DNA of 64,000 nt from Photobacterium sp. SKA34 (GCF_000153325.1 NZ_CH724142.1:30048-94047); one strand, 5' to 3'; positions 54,048-63,155 are shown, counted from the first letter of the stretch. Notes: generated by a model not told the origin, from the letters alone. Program-made: numbers and translations.

Positions 54048-55364
54048 CTATTTAGGGACGCCTTCTGCTATAGAATTGTTTTTATCTGCGCTCCATTGAT
54101 ACCACCCCCCATCAAAGACGCTGATATCTTTCCATCCCATAACATAAGCATAGAAAAATGCCTCAGATGCTCGCCAACCAGTACCACAGAAAAAGGCGAC
54201 TTGTTGGTTTGGTTTAATATTCCATTTCGCCCATTGTTTCGCGATGAGGTAACCACTTTTCATTGTGCCATCTGGGTTATTAAAATCTTGCATATGGTAA
54301 GAGTCACTACCAGCGTGCCCCCATTTAGCCCCTTCGATACGACCTTTAGGCTTGATGTAATCATAGCCACTTGTTTGTCCAATATACTCTTGCCAGGACC
54401 GAATACTCACGAGTGAATGGGTATTTTTGGGGTGTTGTAGCATTGTTTTTGCTTGCTGGAGATCCGTCAGGTATTGAGGGTTTGCTGGAATCGTTTTGCC
54501 GAAACTCACATCGTCGTGGTTTTCATTAATGAAAGCTTGGGTAGGGTAATGCGCGTTTTCCCATGCATTCCAGCCGCCATTGAGTAGTCGTACATCTTCA
54601 ACCCCAGCATACATTAGAAAGTTAGCAAAGCGTGCTGCTGATATATTATTACGAGCATAAACAATGACAGTGGTGTTATAACGAATACCTAAATCAGTAA
54701 TGACTTTTTTAAGATCATTATCACTGACTTTATTCCACCAAGGCTTGCTTTCAATATCATTGGTATTGACATACAGCGAGCTGGGGATATGTGAAAGTAA
54801 ATAAGTAGACGGTGGGCCCCATTCAACTTCAACAATTTTATAACCGTGCTGTGGTGCATACAATGGTTGCTGGTGATTGATTAGTTGATCTAACCATTTT
54901 GCAGATACTAAGTGTGTAAAGTTTTTAAGTGTTTTAAGTTTGCCAACATAATCAGTAACGGGCTGATTAATTGTAGATATAGCGCTAAAGCCTTGTTGTT
55001 TGAGTGCTTCACTCATTGGCGTCGTTGAGGTTTTATCACCATAAAGGACAGTTGCTATTTTCGGAGATAGCTGACGACTTTTAAGTAAGCTTGCTAGCTG
55101 GAGCGGTGTTAAAAGAGTGAGCCATTGGCTATCAATATTGACGGCATTAGGAATATGACCACCTCGGGTTGTATCTCCCTTTGGCCAACCGTTGAAGCCA
55201 TTGCTGTCTCGACAATCAATAATTTGTATTGCTTGTTTTGTCTGTTGAACTTGAGCAAGTTGCTCAAAGGTTTGAATCGGAGGTGTGACAGTATTTGCTA
55301 CCGTTAAACACGGCGTACTAATCACAAAAAGGCATGTAATAAAAATTTGAGTTAAAGAGCGCAT
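54048..55364 (-). CDS. ynjE: Exported multi-rhodanese sulfurtransferase (YnjE-like)
   Basis: 438 residues; E. coli YnjE is about 435. A signal peptide (QIFITCLFVISTPCLTVANT) sends it out of the cytoplasm. Three rhodanese-like domains follow. The last carries the active-site cysteine Cys393 in FFCGTGWRASEAFF, the CGTGWR loop that I recall from E. coli YnjE, which moves sulfur from thiosulfate or persulfide. The first two domains lack an obvious catalytic cysteine loop. It stands alone with its own terminator. Confidence 0.9.
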   Translation of the reverse strand: MRSLTQIFITCLFVISTPCLTVANTVTPPIQTFEQLAQVQQTKQAIQIIDCRDSNGFNGWPKGDTTRGGHIPNAVNIDSQWLTLLTPLQLASLLKSRQLSPKIATVLYGDKTSTTPMSEALKQQGFSAISTINQPVTDYVGKLKTLKNFTHLVSAKWLDQLINHQQPLYAPQHGYKIVEVEWGPPSTYLLSHIPSSLYVNTNDIESKPWWNKVSDNDLKKVITDLGIRYNTTVIVYARNNISAARFANFLMYAGVEDVRLLNGGWNAWENAHYPTQAFINENHDDVSFGKTIPANPQYLTDLQQAKTMLQHPKNTHSLVSIRSWQEYIGQTSGYDYIKPKGRIEGAKWGHAGSDSYHMQDFNNPDGTMKSGYLIAKQWAKWNIKPNQQVAFFCGTGWRASEAFFYAYVMGWKDISVFDGGWYQWSADKNNSIAEGVPK

Positions 55365-55704
55365 ATAGAACCTGTTTAATCTGCCATCAAGGCAAACGAG
55401 GCAACATTCTAACGAAAATTATTTGTAACATAATTGATGGTGATTAATTAAATGATGAATTATTGCTGTAAAAATAGATGTTGTTGGTAAAAAAGTAAGT
55501 GAAAATGAAGAAAAGAGAATACATATCTATCTATTTTAATAAAAGTCATATGAATGGATTGTTTGACTATATGATAAAACGTTTTGTCATTATTACTTAT
55601 TCAATAACTTATAGGGTGTGTGGGAACTAAATAATAAAACGTTGGTCGAATTATTCCAATAACTGTTTATATGATTGCAGTAAGTGGAAAATAAAGGAAT
55701 GAAG
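55365..55704. other. Divergent intergenic region of 340 bp
   Basis: AT-rich spacer between the ynjE-like gene and the LprI-META gene, holding both promoters. I see no operator or RNA in it. Confidence 0.4.
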
Positions 55705-56916
55705 ATGAGATGTTTTGTGCTCTTATTTGTAGGAGCTATCGCGACATTCAGTACAACGCTGATGGCTGCAAATAATGATGGCTCATACTGTCATTCCGTG
55801 ACCTCTAATATTGTTCAGTTAATTTGTAAAGATCCTAAATTAGCGCTGTTACATAAGCAGATGTCAGAGATATATCAGCAGGTGCTCACTCAGTCGATGG
55901 TCAGCGAAGCTTCTGTGATAAAAGAAACACAGAAAAACTGGTTAGAATCAAGGGCCAGTTGCTTAGATCAAATTGATGTTCAACGTTGCTTAGTATCAGC
56001 TTATGACTCTCGCTTAGATAACCTGACTGCGATTAATGACACCATTCTTGCACCAGTAGCAACCTACAGTTTTCATGATTTAAAAGATGCTCGCTATAAC
56101 GGCATAGAAGATATTGGTACGCCCATTAAATTACAGCATGGTTTATGGGCTGGTGAGCCTTATCAACCTGGTGGTTCAGTCATGCCACAAGTAATATTTA
56201 TTGATGATATCAAAGCCGTGGGTTCACTGACGGAAAGTAATGAAAAGATGGCCGTGGTTTTATTAAATTACTCACCTGGCGGAATTGGGCAATATTTGTA
56301 TATAGCTGTTGTTGATAATGAAAGTGGTCATTTAAAAAATATTGCGACGCAATTTGTCGGCGATCGTTTCCGAGTTAAAGATCTAAAAATAATGAATAAG
56401 AAAATTATTTTAGATGTTATTCAGCCGAGTAAAAACGATTCAGCTTGTTGCCCTGGTGATGTTGTTCAACATGTCTGGCATCTAGATAGTAATAATCAAT
56501 TAATAGAAGAGCCGAGCACACGGAAAATTGTTCGTTTAACGCCAAATATTTTATCTAATACTGAATGGAAACTAGAAAGCTGGCGTTATGGCGATCCGGT
56601 GAGTGCCGAGAACGATATTCGATTACGTTATATTAATGGACATTTTACCGGTTCAGTCGCCTGTAATAATTATACGATTAGCGTTAAATCAGAGCCGCGT
56701 CCGGGCTTTATTAATGTATTAAAGCAGCATTCATCGGTGACAGAAAAACAGTGCAATAATCCTTTCGCCGCAGAGCAACAACAACGATATTTAGAGCAAT
56801 TAGTTGGGGTGAGTCAATTTACTTATTTCGCAGGTAAATTAGCGCTTTCATATCAAGTAAATGGTCAGTTGGGTGTTATGATTTTTTCCCGAGAACCAGA
56901 CTCATATGATCAATAA
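55705..56916 (+). CDS. Exported fusion of an LprI-like (DUF1311) domain and a META/HslJ-like domain
   Basis: 403 residues from the ATG at 55705, which has AAAGGA about 6 bases upstream; upstream in-frame GTG and ATG codons are less well placed. A signal peptide (CFVLLFVGAIATFSTTLMAA) is followed by an LprI-type four-cysteine helical domain: CHSVTSNIVQLICKDPKLALLHKQM, QKNWLESRASC, QRCLVSAYDSRL. Lysozyme-inhibitor-like domains of this type sit in the periplasm. A middle beta-rich region with SACCPGDVVQHVW precedes a C-terminal META domain (NTEWKLESW, GSVACNNY, SSVTEKQCNNP), as in HslJ. The role is unknown; an envelope-stress or inhibitor function is an inference. Confidence 0.78.
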   Translation: MRCFVLLFVGAIATFSTTLMAANNDGSYCHSVTSNIVQLICKDPKLALLHKQMSEIYQQVLTQSMVSEASVIKETQKNWLESRASCLDQIDVQRCLVSAYDSRLDNLTAINDTILAPVATYSFHDLKDARYNGIEDIGTPIKLQHGLWAGEPYQPGGSVMPQVIFIDDIKAVGSLTESNEKMAVVLLNYSPGGIGQYLYIAVVDNESGHLKNIATQFVGDRFRVKDLKIMNKKIILDVIQPSKNDSACCPGDVVQHVWHLDSNNQLIEEPSTRKIVRLTPNILSNTEWKLESWRYGDPVSAENDIRLRYINGHFTGSVACNNYTISVKSEPRPGFINVLKQHSSVTEKQCNNPFAAEQQQRYLEQLVGVSQFTYFAGKLALSYQVNGQLGVMIFSREPDSYDQ

Positions 56917-56935
56917 TCTTTTGTAACGCATTGAT

Positions 56936-56970
56936 AAGAAGTATCAATAGATGTTGATACTTCTTTTTTA
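56936..56970. terminator. Bidirectional terminator
   Basis: AAGAAGTATCAA (56936-56947) and TTGATACTTCTT (56954-56965) form a perfect 12-bp stem with a 6-base loop, followed by TTTT, between convergent genes. Confidence 0.92.
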
Positions 56971-56974
56971 TAAC

Positions 56975-57505
56975 TTAGTGATTATTCAACCATAACTCAA
57001 CAGCACGTTGCGTTGAGGTAAAAGCAAAGTTTTCTAGTTTTATATCTGTTTTTTTTACCCACAAAATATCGGCAACATCATCCCGCGCGGTTAGTGTCGG
57101 TTTACCTAATAATTGATGGCTAAAAAAACTATCACAAGTTTTATATTCAATATTTTTGTAGCAATACGTATTACTGAATGAGCATTGGTATGTAAAATCA
57201 GTCAGCGTTAAGTTGAGTTCTTCCTGTATTTCTCGTATTACTGCTTGCTCTAATGATTCATTAGGGTCAACAAATCCGCCAGGTAAATCCCATAATCCTA
57301 ATCCTGGATTTCTACCTCTTATTGCTACCAGCAACTCATCTTCATATGACAGAGCAACCATAACAGCAGCTGCTGGGTTGTGAAAATAGGTAAAATCACA
57401 GGCGTTACAAGTAAATTGCTTATTGGATAAATGGATTAAGCTTGATTTTCCACATTGTGGACAAAAAAGAGGTGTATCTATACCCACGATCTTTCTACTG
57501 ACCAT
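56975..57505 (-). CDS. Nudix hydrolase with N-terminal zinc ribbon
   Basis: 176 residues. A zinc-ribbon-like pair CPQC (15-18) and CNAC (33-36) precedes the Nudix domain, whose box GGFVDPNESLEQAVIREIQEEL (residues 76-97) carries the metal-binding glutamates. Nudix enzymes cleave nucleoside diphosphates linked to other groups; the ribbon resembles NudC-like NADH pyrophosphatases, but the substrate is not certain. Its start overlaps the end of mobB by 11 bases, so the two form an operon. Confidence 0.9.
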   Translation of the reverse strand: MVSRKIVGIDTPLFCPQCGKSSLIHLSNKQFTCNACDFTYFHNPAAAVMVALSYEDELLVAIRGRNPGLGLWDLPGGFVDPNESLEQAVIREIQEELNLTLTDFTYQCSFSNTYCYKNIEYKTCDSFFSHQLLGKPTLTARDDVADILWVKKTDIKLENFAFTSTQRAVELWLNNH

Positions 57506-58031
57506 TTTCTTCTAACCAAGTAAGAATAAATTGCGCAATAGACTGAGGATTATTGATATCTAGCTGTGGTAGCTGACATAGTTGAGTATCTGCGTCAGTA
57601 GCAAATGCAATAATGTGAGGGTCATTAGGATACAATAAGGGTTTATTGTAAGACGGACGATGAATTTCTATTTTAGGAAAAGCCTGCTCTCTGAATCCCT
57701 CTATTAATACAATATCGAGTTTGCTGTGATCGAGTTGATCTAAACAGTCATTGAGCTCAGGATCCTTTCGTTCATCTTCTGGATACTCAAAATAAAGCAT
57801 GTGGCGTGATTTTGTTGCTAGCAAAGTTTGGCCACAACCTGCATGACGTAATCGATAAGAGTCCTTACCTGGCAAATCGGGTTCAATGTCATGATGACTA
57901 TGTTTTATTAAACCTAATCGAATACCACGTTGTTTGAGTAACGGGATTACCTTTTCTAATAAAGTTGTTTTTCCTGAGCCACTAAAGCCCACAAAGCCAA
58001 TCAGAGGAGTGGGAGAAGTAATCATAGTCAT
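57495..58031 (-). CDS. mobB: Molybdopterin-guanine dinucleotide biosynthesis protein MobB
   Basis: 178 residues; E. coli MobB is about 175. This P-loop GTP-binding protein helps MobA attach GMP to the molybdenum cofactor. Walker A is GFSGSGKT (15-22); others are GLIKHSHHDIEPDLPGKDSYRLRHAG, the LIEGFR motif and KIEIHRPS. It may support cofactor supply for the molybdoreductase encoded at 28368-31010. mobA is not adjacent, as it is in E. coli; instead it overlaps a Nudix gene. Confidence 0.95.
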   Translation of the reverse strand: MTMITSPTPLIGFVGFSGSGKTTLLEKVIPLLKQRGIRLGLIKHSHHDIEPDLPGKDSYRLRHAGCGQTLLATKSRHMLYFEYPEDERKDPELNDCLDQLDHSKLDIVLIEGFREQAFPKIEIHRPSYNKPLLYPNDPHIIAFATDADTQLCQLPQLDINNPQSIAQFILTWLEENGQ

Positions 58032-58309
58032 TTTTAGATCAAAATATAGTGTCGGTAATTATATCGTTAAATCATGAGTAAATGCAGCGATGCGCTGTAT
58101 TTGCTAATGAATAATTAAAATAAGTCTCTTATTACTTATATGTAGTGTGTCTTAAAAGTAATCCTTATCAATGAAAGTGTTGTTGTGTTATGAGTGAGGG
58201 TCTAAGGTTAAAAGGTAACGAGTAAATCGTTAAATATTTGTTGGGTTGTTATTGTCATAGCAAGGAAGTTGATGATTAACAGCATAGGTATAAAAACAGG
58301 GAGTGTGTA

Positions 58310-58801
58310 ATGTGGGCAATACTTGATTTTGAGGCCTCAGGTTTATCTGAACATTCTTATCCGATTGAAGTTGGGTATTCTTTACCAGATGGAACAAACA
58401 ATAGCATGCTAATTAATCCGTTATCTGCATCAGATAACTGGTCTCATTGGGATAAGGATATTCAACACAACATCCATAAGATATCTCGGTCAATGATTGA
58501 AGAGACAGGGATGCAAGTGGTGGATGTTTGCCAACATTTAAATACGACTTTAGGTCAATATGAATTAGTTTTATGTGACAGTGAATGGGATCTATTTTGG
58601 CTTGGGCGTTTGTACCATGCTGCACACATGCGGCCATCTTTTGTTCTTACGGAGATAAGCCATTGGTTAAAAAATCAAAAGGGACTTGGTCAGGTACACT
58701 TTAAATCGGCTTTAGATAATTTAGGAGCGATGAGGCATCAAGCAGGGTATGATGCAAAACAGATCCGGTTAGCGATTGATACATTGGTTAAGTCATCTTA
58801 A
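58310..58801 (+). CDS. Predicted 3'-5' exonuclease of the DEDD type
   Basis: 163 residues. The opening WAILDFEASGL is a typical DEDD exonuclease motif I (Asp-x-Glu). Motif II may be Asp in VLCDSEWDLFWL, and motif III the late HQAGYDAKQIRLAI with His and Asp. The assignment rests on these motifs only; whether it acts on RNA or DNA is unknown. AGGGAGTGTGTA precedes the ATG. It lies 104 bases before a second nuclease-like gene in the same direction, and the two may be cotranscribed. Confidence 0.75.
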   Translation: MWAILDFEASGLSEHSYPIEVGYSLPDGTNNSMLINPLSASDNWSHWDKDIQHNIHKISRSMIEETGMQVVDVCQHLNTTLGQYELVLCDSEWDLFWLGRLYHAAHMRPSFVLTEISHWLKNQKGLGQVHFKSALDNLGAMRHQAGYDAKQIRLAIDTLVKSS

Positions 58802-58904
58802 TTAATGTTTTATATTTAGAAAAATTAAGTTACGTGGTTTGTATTTGTAAACACGGGGGGGATGTTTACAATGCCGTTTTCAATTATTGATAACGAGATA
58901 GCGT

Positions 58905-60044
58905 GTGGCAGAGTTTTTACCAACCGTTTTAGAAACAAAACAATCCTTACGTGTAGCAATGTTTAATGTCGCGATGTCTGAGCCAGAGCAAGGGCGTATT
59001 TTTCAGCTGACATCGAGTTTAACTAATAAAAGATTTCAGCGACTCGCAGCTATTATTCAAAATGTTAATGCTGATGTTTTGTTACTGTGTGAATTTGATC
59101 ACCCTGGTAATGGGGGAGATGACGGCAGCCTTGATAATTTCTGTCTGAATTATTTATCTCATTCTCAATATCAACAACCGGTGATCGATTACCCTTATCG
59201 TTATTGTCCTTCATCCAATACTGGCCTATTAACCGAAATAGATCTAAACGATGATGGTGTCTGCTCTTTACCAGAAGATGCCCAAGGTTACGGTGAATTT
59301 CATGGTCATTTTGGTTTTGTTGTTTTATCTAAATACCCACTACAACAAGAGAATATTCGAACGTGGCAGCATTTTCTTTGGAAGGATATGCCAAATAACT
59401 TGATGCCTGTCGATTATTATTCAAAATATGCGCAGGATATATTACGTTTATCTTCTAAAAATCATGTTGTTATACCGATTGTTGTTAAAGATAAAGAAAT
59501 TAATTTACTGTGCTGTCATCCAACGCCTCCTGTGTTTGACGGCAACGAACGTCGAAATGCAAAACGTAATCATGATGAAATCCAGCTATTAATCGACATT
59601 ATTAATGATGCCCCCTATTTAGTTGATGATAATGATCAAGTTGGTGGATTAAAACCTGATGACGCTTTTATTGTAATGGGGGATTTAAATGCCGATATAG
59701 ATGATGGTGATGGATATAAAGCGGCAATTAAACAATTACTAAAACACGATAAAATTAATAAAACAGTTAGCCGCGGTAAATATACCCCAAAGAGTGAAGG
59801 TGGGAGGCATTATTACTCTAGGCAAAAGCGTACTGGTCGTAAAAATGAATGGACGCATTTAGCTGGGTTGCGGTTAGATTATGTATTGCCATCTGAAAAT
59901 TTAGAAGTGATAAAGACGGGGGTTTTTTGGCCGGATAAAAGTGATGCGTTACGTGAACTTATTTTAGATTGTAAAGGTAGAGAAAAGCCAGTCGCTGGCT
60001 CAGATCATCGAATGGTGTGGGTTGATATTAATATTGCGGATTAA
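58905..60044 (+). CDS. Endonuclease/exonuclease/phosphatase (EEP) family protein
   Basis: 379 residues from a GTG at 58905, chosen because upstream frames close there; no strong ribosome-binding site is seen. The EEP fold is indicated by RVAMFNVAMSEPEQGR, ADVLLLCEFDHPG (metal-binding Glu), FIVMGDLNADIDDGDGY (Asp and Asn) and the final AGSDHRMVWVDI (Asp-His pair). Acidic stretches such as LNDDGVCSLPEDAQGY resemble the EEP proteins sometimes annotated as phytase-like or calcium-binding. No signal peptide is visible at this start. The substrate, nucleic acid or a phosphoester, is unknown. Confidence 0.82.
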   Translation: MAEFLPTVLETKQSLRVAMFNVAMSEPEQGRIFQLTSSLTNKRFQRLAAIIQNVNADVLLLCEFDHPGNGGDDGSLDNFCLNYLSHSQYQQPVIDYPYRYCPSSNTGLLTEIDLNDDGVCSLPEDAQGYGEFHGHFGFVVLSKYPLQQENIRTWQHFLWKDMPNNLMPVDYYSKYAQDILRLSSKNHVVIPIVVKDKEINLLCCHPTPPVFDGNERRNAKRNHDEIQLLIDIINDAPYLVDDNDQVGGLKPDDAFIVMGDLNADIDDGDGYKAAIKQLLKHDKINKTVSRGKYTPKSEGGRHYYSRQKRTGRKNEWTHLAGLRLDYVLPSENLEVIKTGVFWPDKSDALRELILDCKGREKPVAGSDHRMVWVDINIAD

Positions 60045-60166
60045 ATGACGATGTGATCATGTTGGCATATTTATATTATATCAATTACTAAGAGGTAAAA
60101 GTTAACCGAGGTAGTAATACATAATGTTACTCTTCATGCTCGTTATTTTTTCGGGAGGTAGTCATT

Positions 60167-61246
60167 ATGCGTTTGGTGTTTAGTCGCTACTGGTTTTTCT
60201 ATCTTTTATTTTGTTGGTCTGTTGCGGCAAATAGTTTACAGCTTAAGCCGGCATATCAACAAAGTGCTAATCAGATCCGCCAAACCTTTGAGCCTCAATT
60301 ATATACATTTCCAGCCTATACTGCGGGGCATTATGGCTTACGTATGTATCGACAGTCGTTAGATCCTAAATACGCAGCAGCGATATGGATGGACATGGCG
60401 CGAGTAGTGAGTAACTTAAATCGCTACTCGACAGAAGTAGTGACACCTGAACAAGTACAGCGATACAGTCTAACGCGATTAGCGAATTATAAAGCATCAC
60501 CTAAAGAACGTAGCCAACGTCGATATAAAGCGACTCAGACTATGCCTGAATACGTATATTTAGGTGTTGGGTTGCTCGGTTCTATGGCGCGTGCCGATGA
60601 GTATGGTTTAAAGCATCAAAATGATGCGCAACTAAGGCAGGTTCTTCGCCGTTATGATTTTAAAAAATATGTTACTGATCCTGAAATGATCCAAGCTTGG
60701 GCAGCACAACTTGCAAATCAAGTCTATTGGTTAAGACAACTGGGTGAGCAAGATGTGGTGAATGATTTTATTATCGCTTTTCGTGAAACTTATCCTGATA
60801 GCCAAGACAATCAATTATCTTCTCAGCAATACAGTAATAAAATTTATGGGTTAACGCATATTATTTTTGCGGCATCGAAATATTATCAATTACCGATCCA
60901 TGAAAAAGATTATCAATGGATTTTTGATTACTACCGTAAAAATATAGATAAGATTATTGCTGAAACAAAAGAGGATGTTATTGCAGAGGTCGGGATTAAC
61001 TTTTTATTGGCAGGGTTAGATGCAGATCCCGTAGTAGATAAAACCCGCAATGTGATTCAGAAAGCAATAAATCCCCAACATGGAATGATCCCATCAGTAA
61101 CGGGTGATATAGATTTAGTCACTGGCGAGCACCGAAATGTACTTGCGATAATGTTACTCGATTGGAAAGGAGCGAATTTAGCACCGACGCTCAGCCTGCA
61201 TCCCCAAATGTTCAAAAGTATACCGTATGGCTTGATTGCGAAATAG
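60167..61246 (+). CDS. Exported protein of unknown function, Vibrionaceae-type (perhaps DUF3541)
   Basis: 359 residues with a signal peptide (YWFFYLLFCWSVAANS). The mature part is helical and rich in Tyr, Gln and Arg, with no catalytic motif I recognise. Landmarks are YTAGHYGLRMYRQSLDPKYAAAIW, MPEYVYLGVGLLGSMARADEYGL, NKIYGLTHIIFAASKYY and GMIPSVTGDIDLVTGEHRN. The pattern of repeated helical hairpins with conserved aromatic residues resembles an alpha-toroid fold. I think it belongs to a domain of unknown function seen in Vibrio, but I am not sure of the number. GGGAGG lies upstream of the ATG. Confidence 0.75.
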   Translation: MRLVFSRYWFFYLLFCWSVAANSLQLKPAYQQSANQIRQTFEPQLYTFPAYTAGHYGLRMYRQSLDPKYAAAIWMDMARVVSNLNRYSTEVVTPEQVQRYSLTRLANYKASPKERSQRRYKATQTMPEYVYLGVGLLGSMARADEYGLKHQNDAQLRQVLRRYDFKKYVTDPEMIQAWAAQLANQVYWLRQLGEQDVVNDFIIAFRETYPDSQDNQLSSQQYSNKIYGLTHIIFAASKYYQLPIHEKDYQWIFDYYRKNIDKIIAETKEDVIAEVGINFLLAGLDADPVVDKTRNVIQKAINPQHGMIPSVTGDIDLVTGEHRNVLAIMLLDWKGANLAPTLSLHPQMFKSIPYGLIAK

Positions 61247-61337
61247 CACTCAGGAAAAGGTGGAAGGTATCGTTACTCATAATGAAATAGATTGAGAATC
61301 AAGCATTATGACAAAAGTACCGAAAAGGTTTGAATAA

Positions 61338-61365
61338 GCAAGCAACAGCAATTACTACTGCTTGC
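61338..61365 (-). terminator. Weak hairpin after the AMMECR1 gene
   Basis: GCAAGCA (61338-61344) and TGCTTGC (61359-61365) form a 7-bp stem with a 14-base loop; the following T stretch is weak. Confidence 0.35.
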
Positions 61366-61372
61366 CTAACTA

Positions 61373-61990
61373 TTAGAAATATTTACTACAAATTTTGGCG
61401 TATTTTTCTTTAAGTGCGCTAGTTGTAAAGGTTTTAACAATTATATTGGGTGACCAATAACTTGGTGGCCAACCTGCCTTTTGTTTTAATTGCTGAATAA
61501 AATGATCTGGTGTGATTCCTTTTTTCCACGCACTAGGCAGCATTATGGTTTGCGTGTAGCGATCAATTAATACAATACCTTGGCGATTGTTAGGTATTTG
61601 TAAGTGTTCAACTAAGGCCTGATGAGAGTGAATAGCCAGCGTTTCAAGTGATGATAACACTTCGACTTCGATTGTTAATTCATCAAGTTGTTCTTCAGAA
61701 AGAGGCATAAAACGACGATCTTCGTATGCACTAGCAACTGCTTTATTATGTACTTCAATGACTAATGGGCGCGAGGCTATGATCGTTCCCATTGAGCCCT
61801 GCAGTACATTATTCACTTCTAAAGTAACAAAACACGCCGCATGTTGTTGCATCTTACGAGTGTAGTGATTAAGCCTAGGTGCATTTATCGGACGATCGGA
61901 AAAGTGGTCTTGAATCGCATTACGCGCTATATCAAGTAACTGAGTTAACTCACCTTTATTATATGTTTGTGGTGTAGCTATTATGTCCAC
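61373..61990 (-). CDS. AMMECR1 domain protein (AmmeMemoRadiSam system protein A-like)
   Basis: 205 residues covering one AMMECR1 domain: ACFVTLEVNNVLQGSMGTI, AVASAYEDRRFMPLSEEQLDELTIEVEVLS, and NNRQGIVLIDRYTQTIMLPSAW. The family is found in all domains of life, and in bacteria it usually sits beside a Memo protein and a radical SAM enzyme, the AmmeMemoRadiSam set, whose reaction is unknown. Neither partner is in the window. It is divergent from the glutaredoxin gene. Confidence 0.92.
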   Translation of the reverse strand: MDIIATPQTYNKGELTQLLDIARNAIQDHFSDRPINAPRLNHYTRKMQQHAACFVTLEVNNVLQGSMGTIIASRPLVIEVHNKAVASAYEDRRFMPLSEEQLDELTIEVEVLSSLETLAIHSHQALVEHLQIPNNRQGIVLIDRYTQTIMLPSAWKKGITPDHFIQQLKQKAGWPPSYWSPNIIVKTFTTSALKEKYAKICSKYF

Positions 61991-62433
61991 AATTCTCTCC
62001 TTAACTCTGCAATGACAGAGCAGTTAAATTCCGTGATAAAAGCGATTTATTATTCATTTTGATGCTTTTGATTATCCGTTAATGTTTGAATGCAAAAGGA
62101 TTGACGAAACAGTTAACGGTAGTGAGGTAATTAATATCATCTATTTTCAATTAATGTTCAATATGTGAAAGGTTAAAATCTGTTAACTTTCTCACCGTCA
62201 ATTTATTCAGCGTTAGTGTTTTTTATTTTATATAAAACAGTTGTTTATGATTTTTCCGTTGATTGTTTATTTTTACCTGTTGGTTATCGATTAGTAATTG
62301 CGAATAGAAAGTGAACAGTGCAACTAAAATTAAATATTGTTTAGATAGTAAACAGGTGTGAAGTAGATATTTTACTATTAAGCAAGTTTCAATTATCTTG
62401 ACCACCTTACATTATAGAAGAAGTGGCAATGTG
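61991..62433. other. 443-bp divergent intergenic region
   Basis: AT-rich spacer between AMMECR1 and glutaredoxin genes. I see no gene, RNA or repeat in it. A TTG-started extension of the glutaredoxin frame (62398) has no support. Confidence 0.45.
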
Positions 62434-62751
62434 ATGACTGAAGTAAAAAATCTAACAATCGAACAGCTTGAGCAATACGATAATTTAGTAATTACGCAGC
62501 CGAATTGTCCGTTTTGTGTGAAAGCCAAAGCACTACTTGATGAACGTGGTATCGAGTATACAACACTTGTTTTAGGGCTAAATTTATCAAAATTAGTGAT
62601 GGTTGATTTCATCGAACAAAAAATGGGACTAACGGTTCGTACTGTACCTCAAATTATTTTAGATGGTAAATATATTGGCGGTCATGATGATTTAGTCGCT
62701 TTTCTTGAGCGCCAAGTTAATGCAACTGAATTTGATGATTTTGAGTTATAA
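62434..62751 (+). CDS. Glutaredoxin (dithiol type)
   Basis: 105 residues from the ATG at 62434. The active site CPFC is at 25-28, preceded by DNLVITQPN, and TVPQIILDGKYIGGHDDLVAFL is the usual cis-proline and glutathione-binding part. It reduces disulfides or glutathione-protein mixed disulfides in the cytoplasm. CPFC is an uncommon variant of the CPYC motif, seen in phage-like and marine glutaredoxins. The loop LVLGLNLSKLVMVDFIEQKM between them is longer than in E. coli GrxA or GrxC. A terminator follows at once. Confidence 0.92.
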   Translation: MTEVKNLTIEQLEQYDNLVITQPNCPFCVKAKALLDERGIEYTTLVLGLNLSKLVMVDFIEQKMGLTVRTVPQIILDGKYIGGHDDLVAFLERQVNATEFDDFEL

Positions 62752-62755
62752 AAAT

Positions 62756-62778
62756 GGGCTGAAAAGCCCTTTTTTTTA
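62756..62778 (+). terminator. Terminator of the glutaredoxin gene
   Basis: GGGCT (62756-62760) and AGCCC (62765-62769) with a GAAA loop, followed by a run of T, 4 bases past the stop. Confidence 0.9.
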
Positions 62779-62809
62779 CCTATTAATATTATATGTATGA
62801 GCTGACCTT

Positions 62810-63016
62810 ATGAAACTTGATTTTTCTCAATTAAACAAACAGGCTAAACAATCGTTTGGTGATCAACAAGCTATTATTAAAAAAGTCATGCAAGGGAAAG
62901 TGGTTAGTTGTAATGAATGCGGACAATCATTATTCCTAGTTCCGCCTGAAAAAAGTGAACAACCCGGTATTGCATGTAAAAAAGGGTGTACCCATATTCA
63001 TTTAGATTTTGCGTAG
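62810..63016 (+). CDS. Small Cys-rich protein, 68 residues
   Basis: Begins MKLDFSQLNKQAKQSFGDQQ and has a possible zinc-binding pair: CNEC (34-37) and Cys55-x-x-x-Cys59 in ACKKGCTHIHLDF. The pattern of two cysteine pairs about 20 residues apart suggests a zinc-ribbon-like fold. No function is recognised. The ATG lies 32 bases after the glutaredoxin terminator, with CTTATG context and no strong ribosome-binding site. Confidence 0.65.
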   Translation: MKLDFSQLNKQAKQSFGDQQAIIKKVMQGKVVSCNECGQSLFLVPPEKSEQPGIACKKGCTHIHLDFA

Positions 63017-63155
63017 TTGCAGATGCCTTTTTAAATTGTCGATATGTCTAAAAATAAAGCACAGAATTGTTTTTGAGAAAATATTCTTTATTTGTTTATA
63101 AATAATAACAAAAAATAGAACATCACATTCGGCCTGTTTTGTACGTTGATTAACC
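63017..63155. other. Spacer before the IS66-type element
   Basis: AT-rich, no gene recognised. It probably holds the chromosomal side of the insertion junction. Confidence 0.4.
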
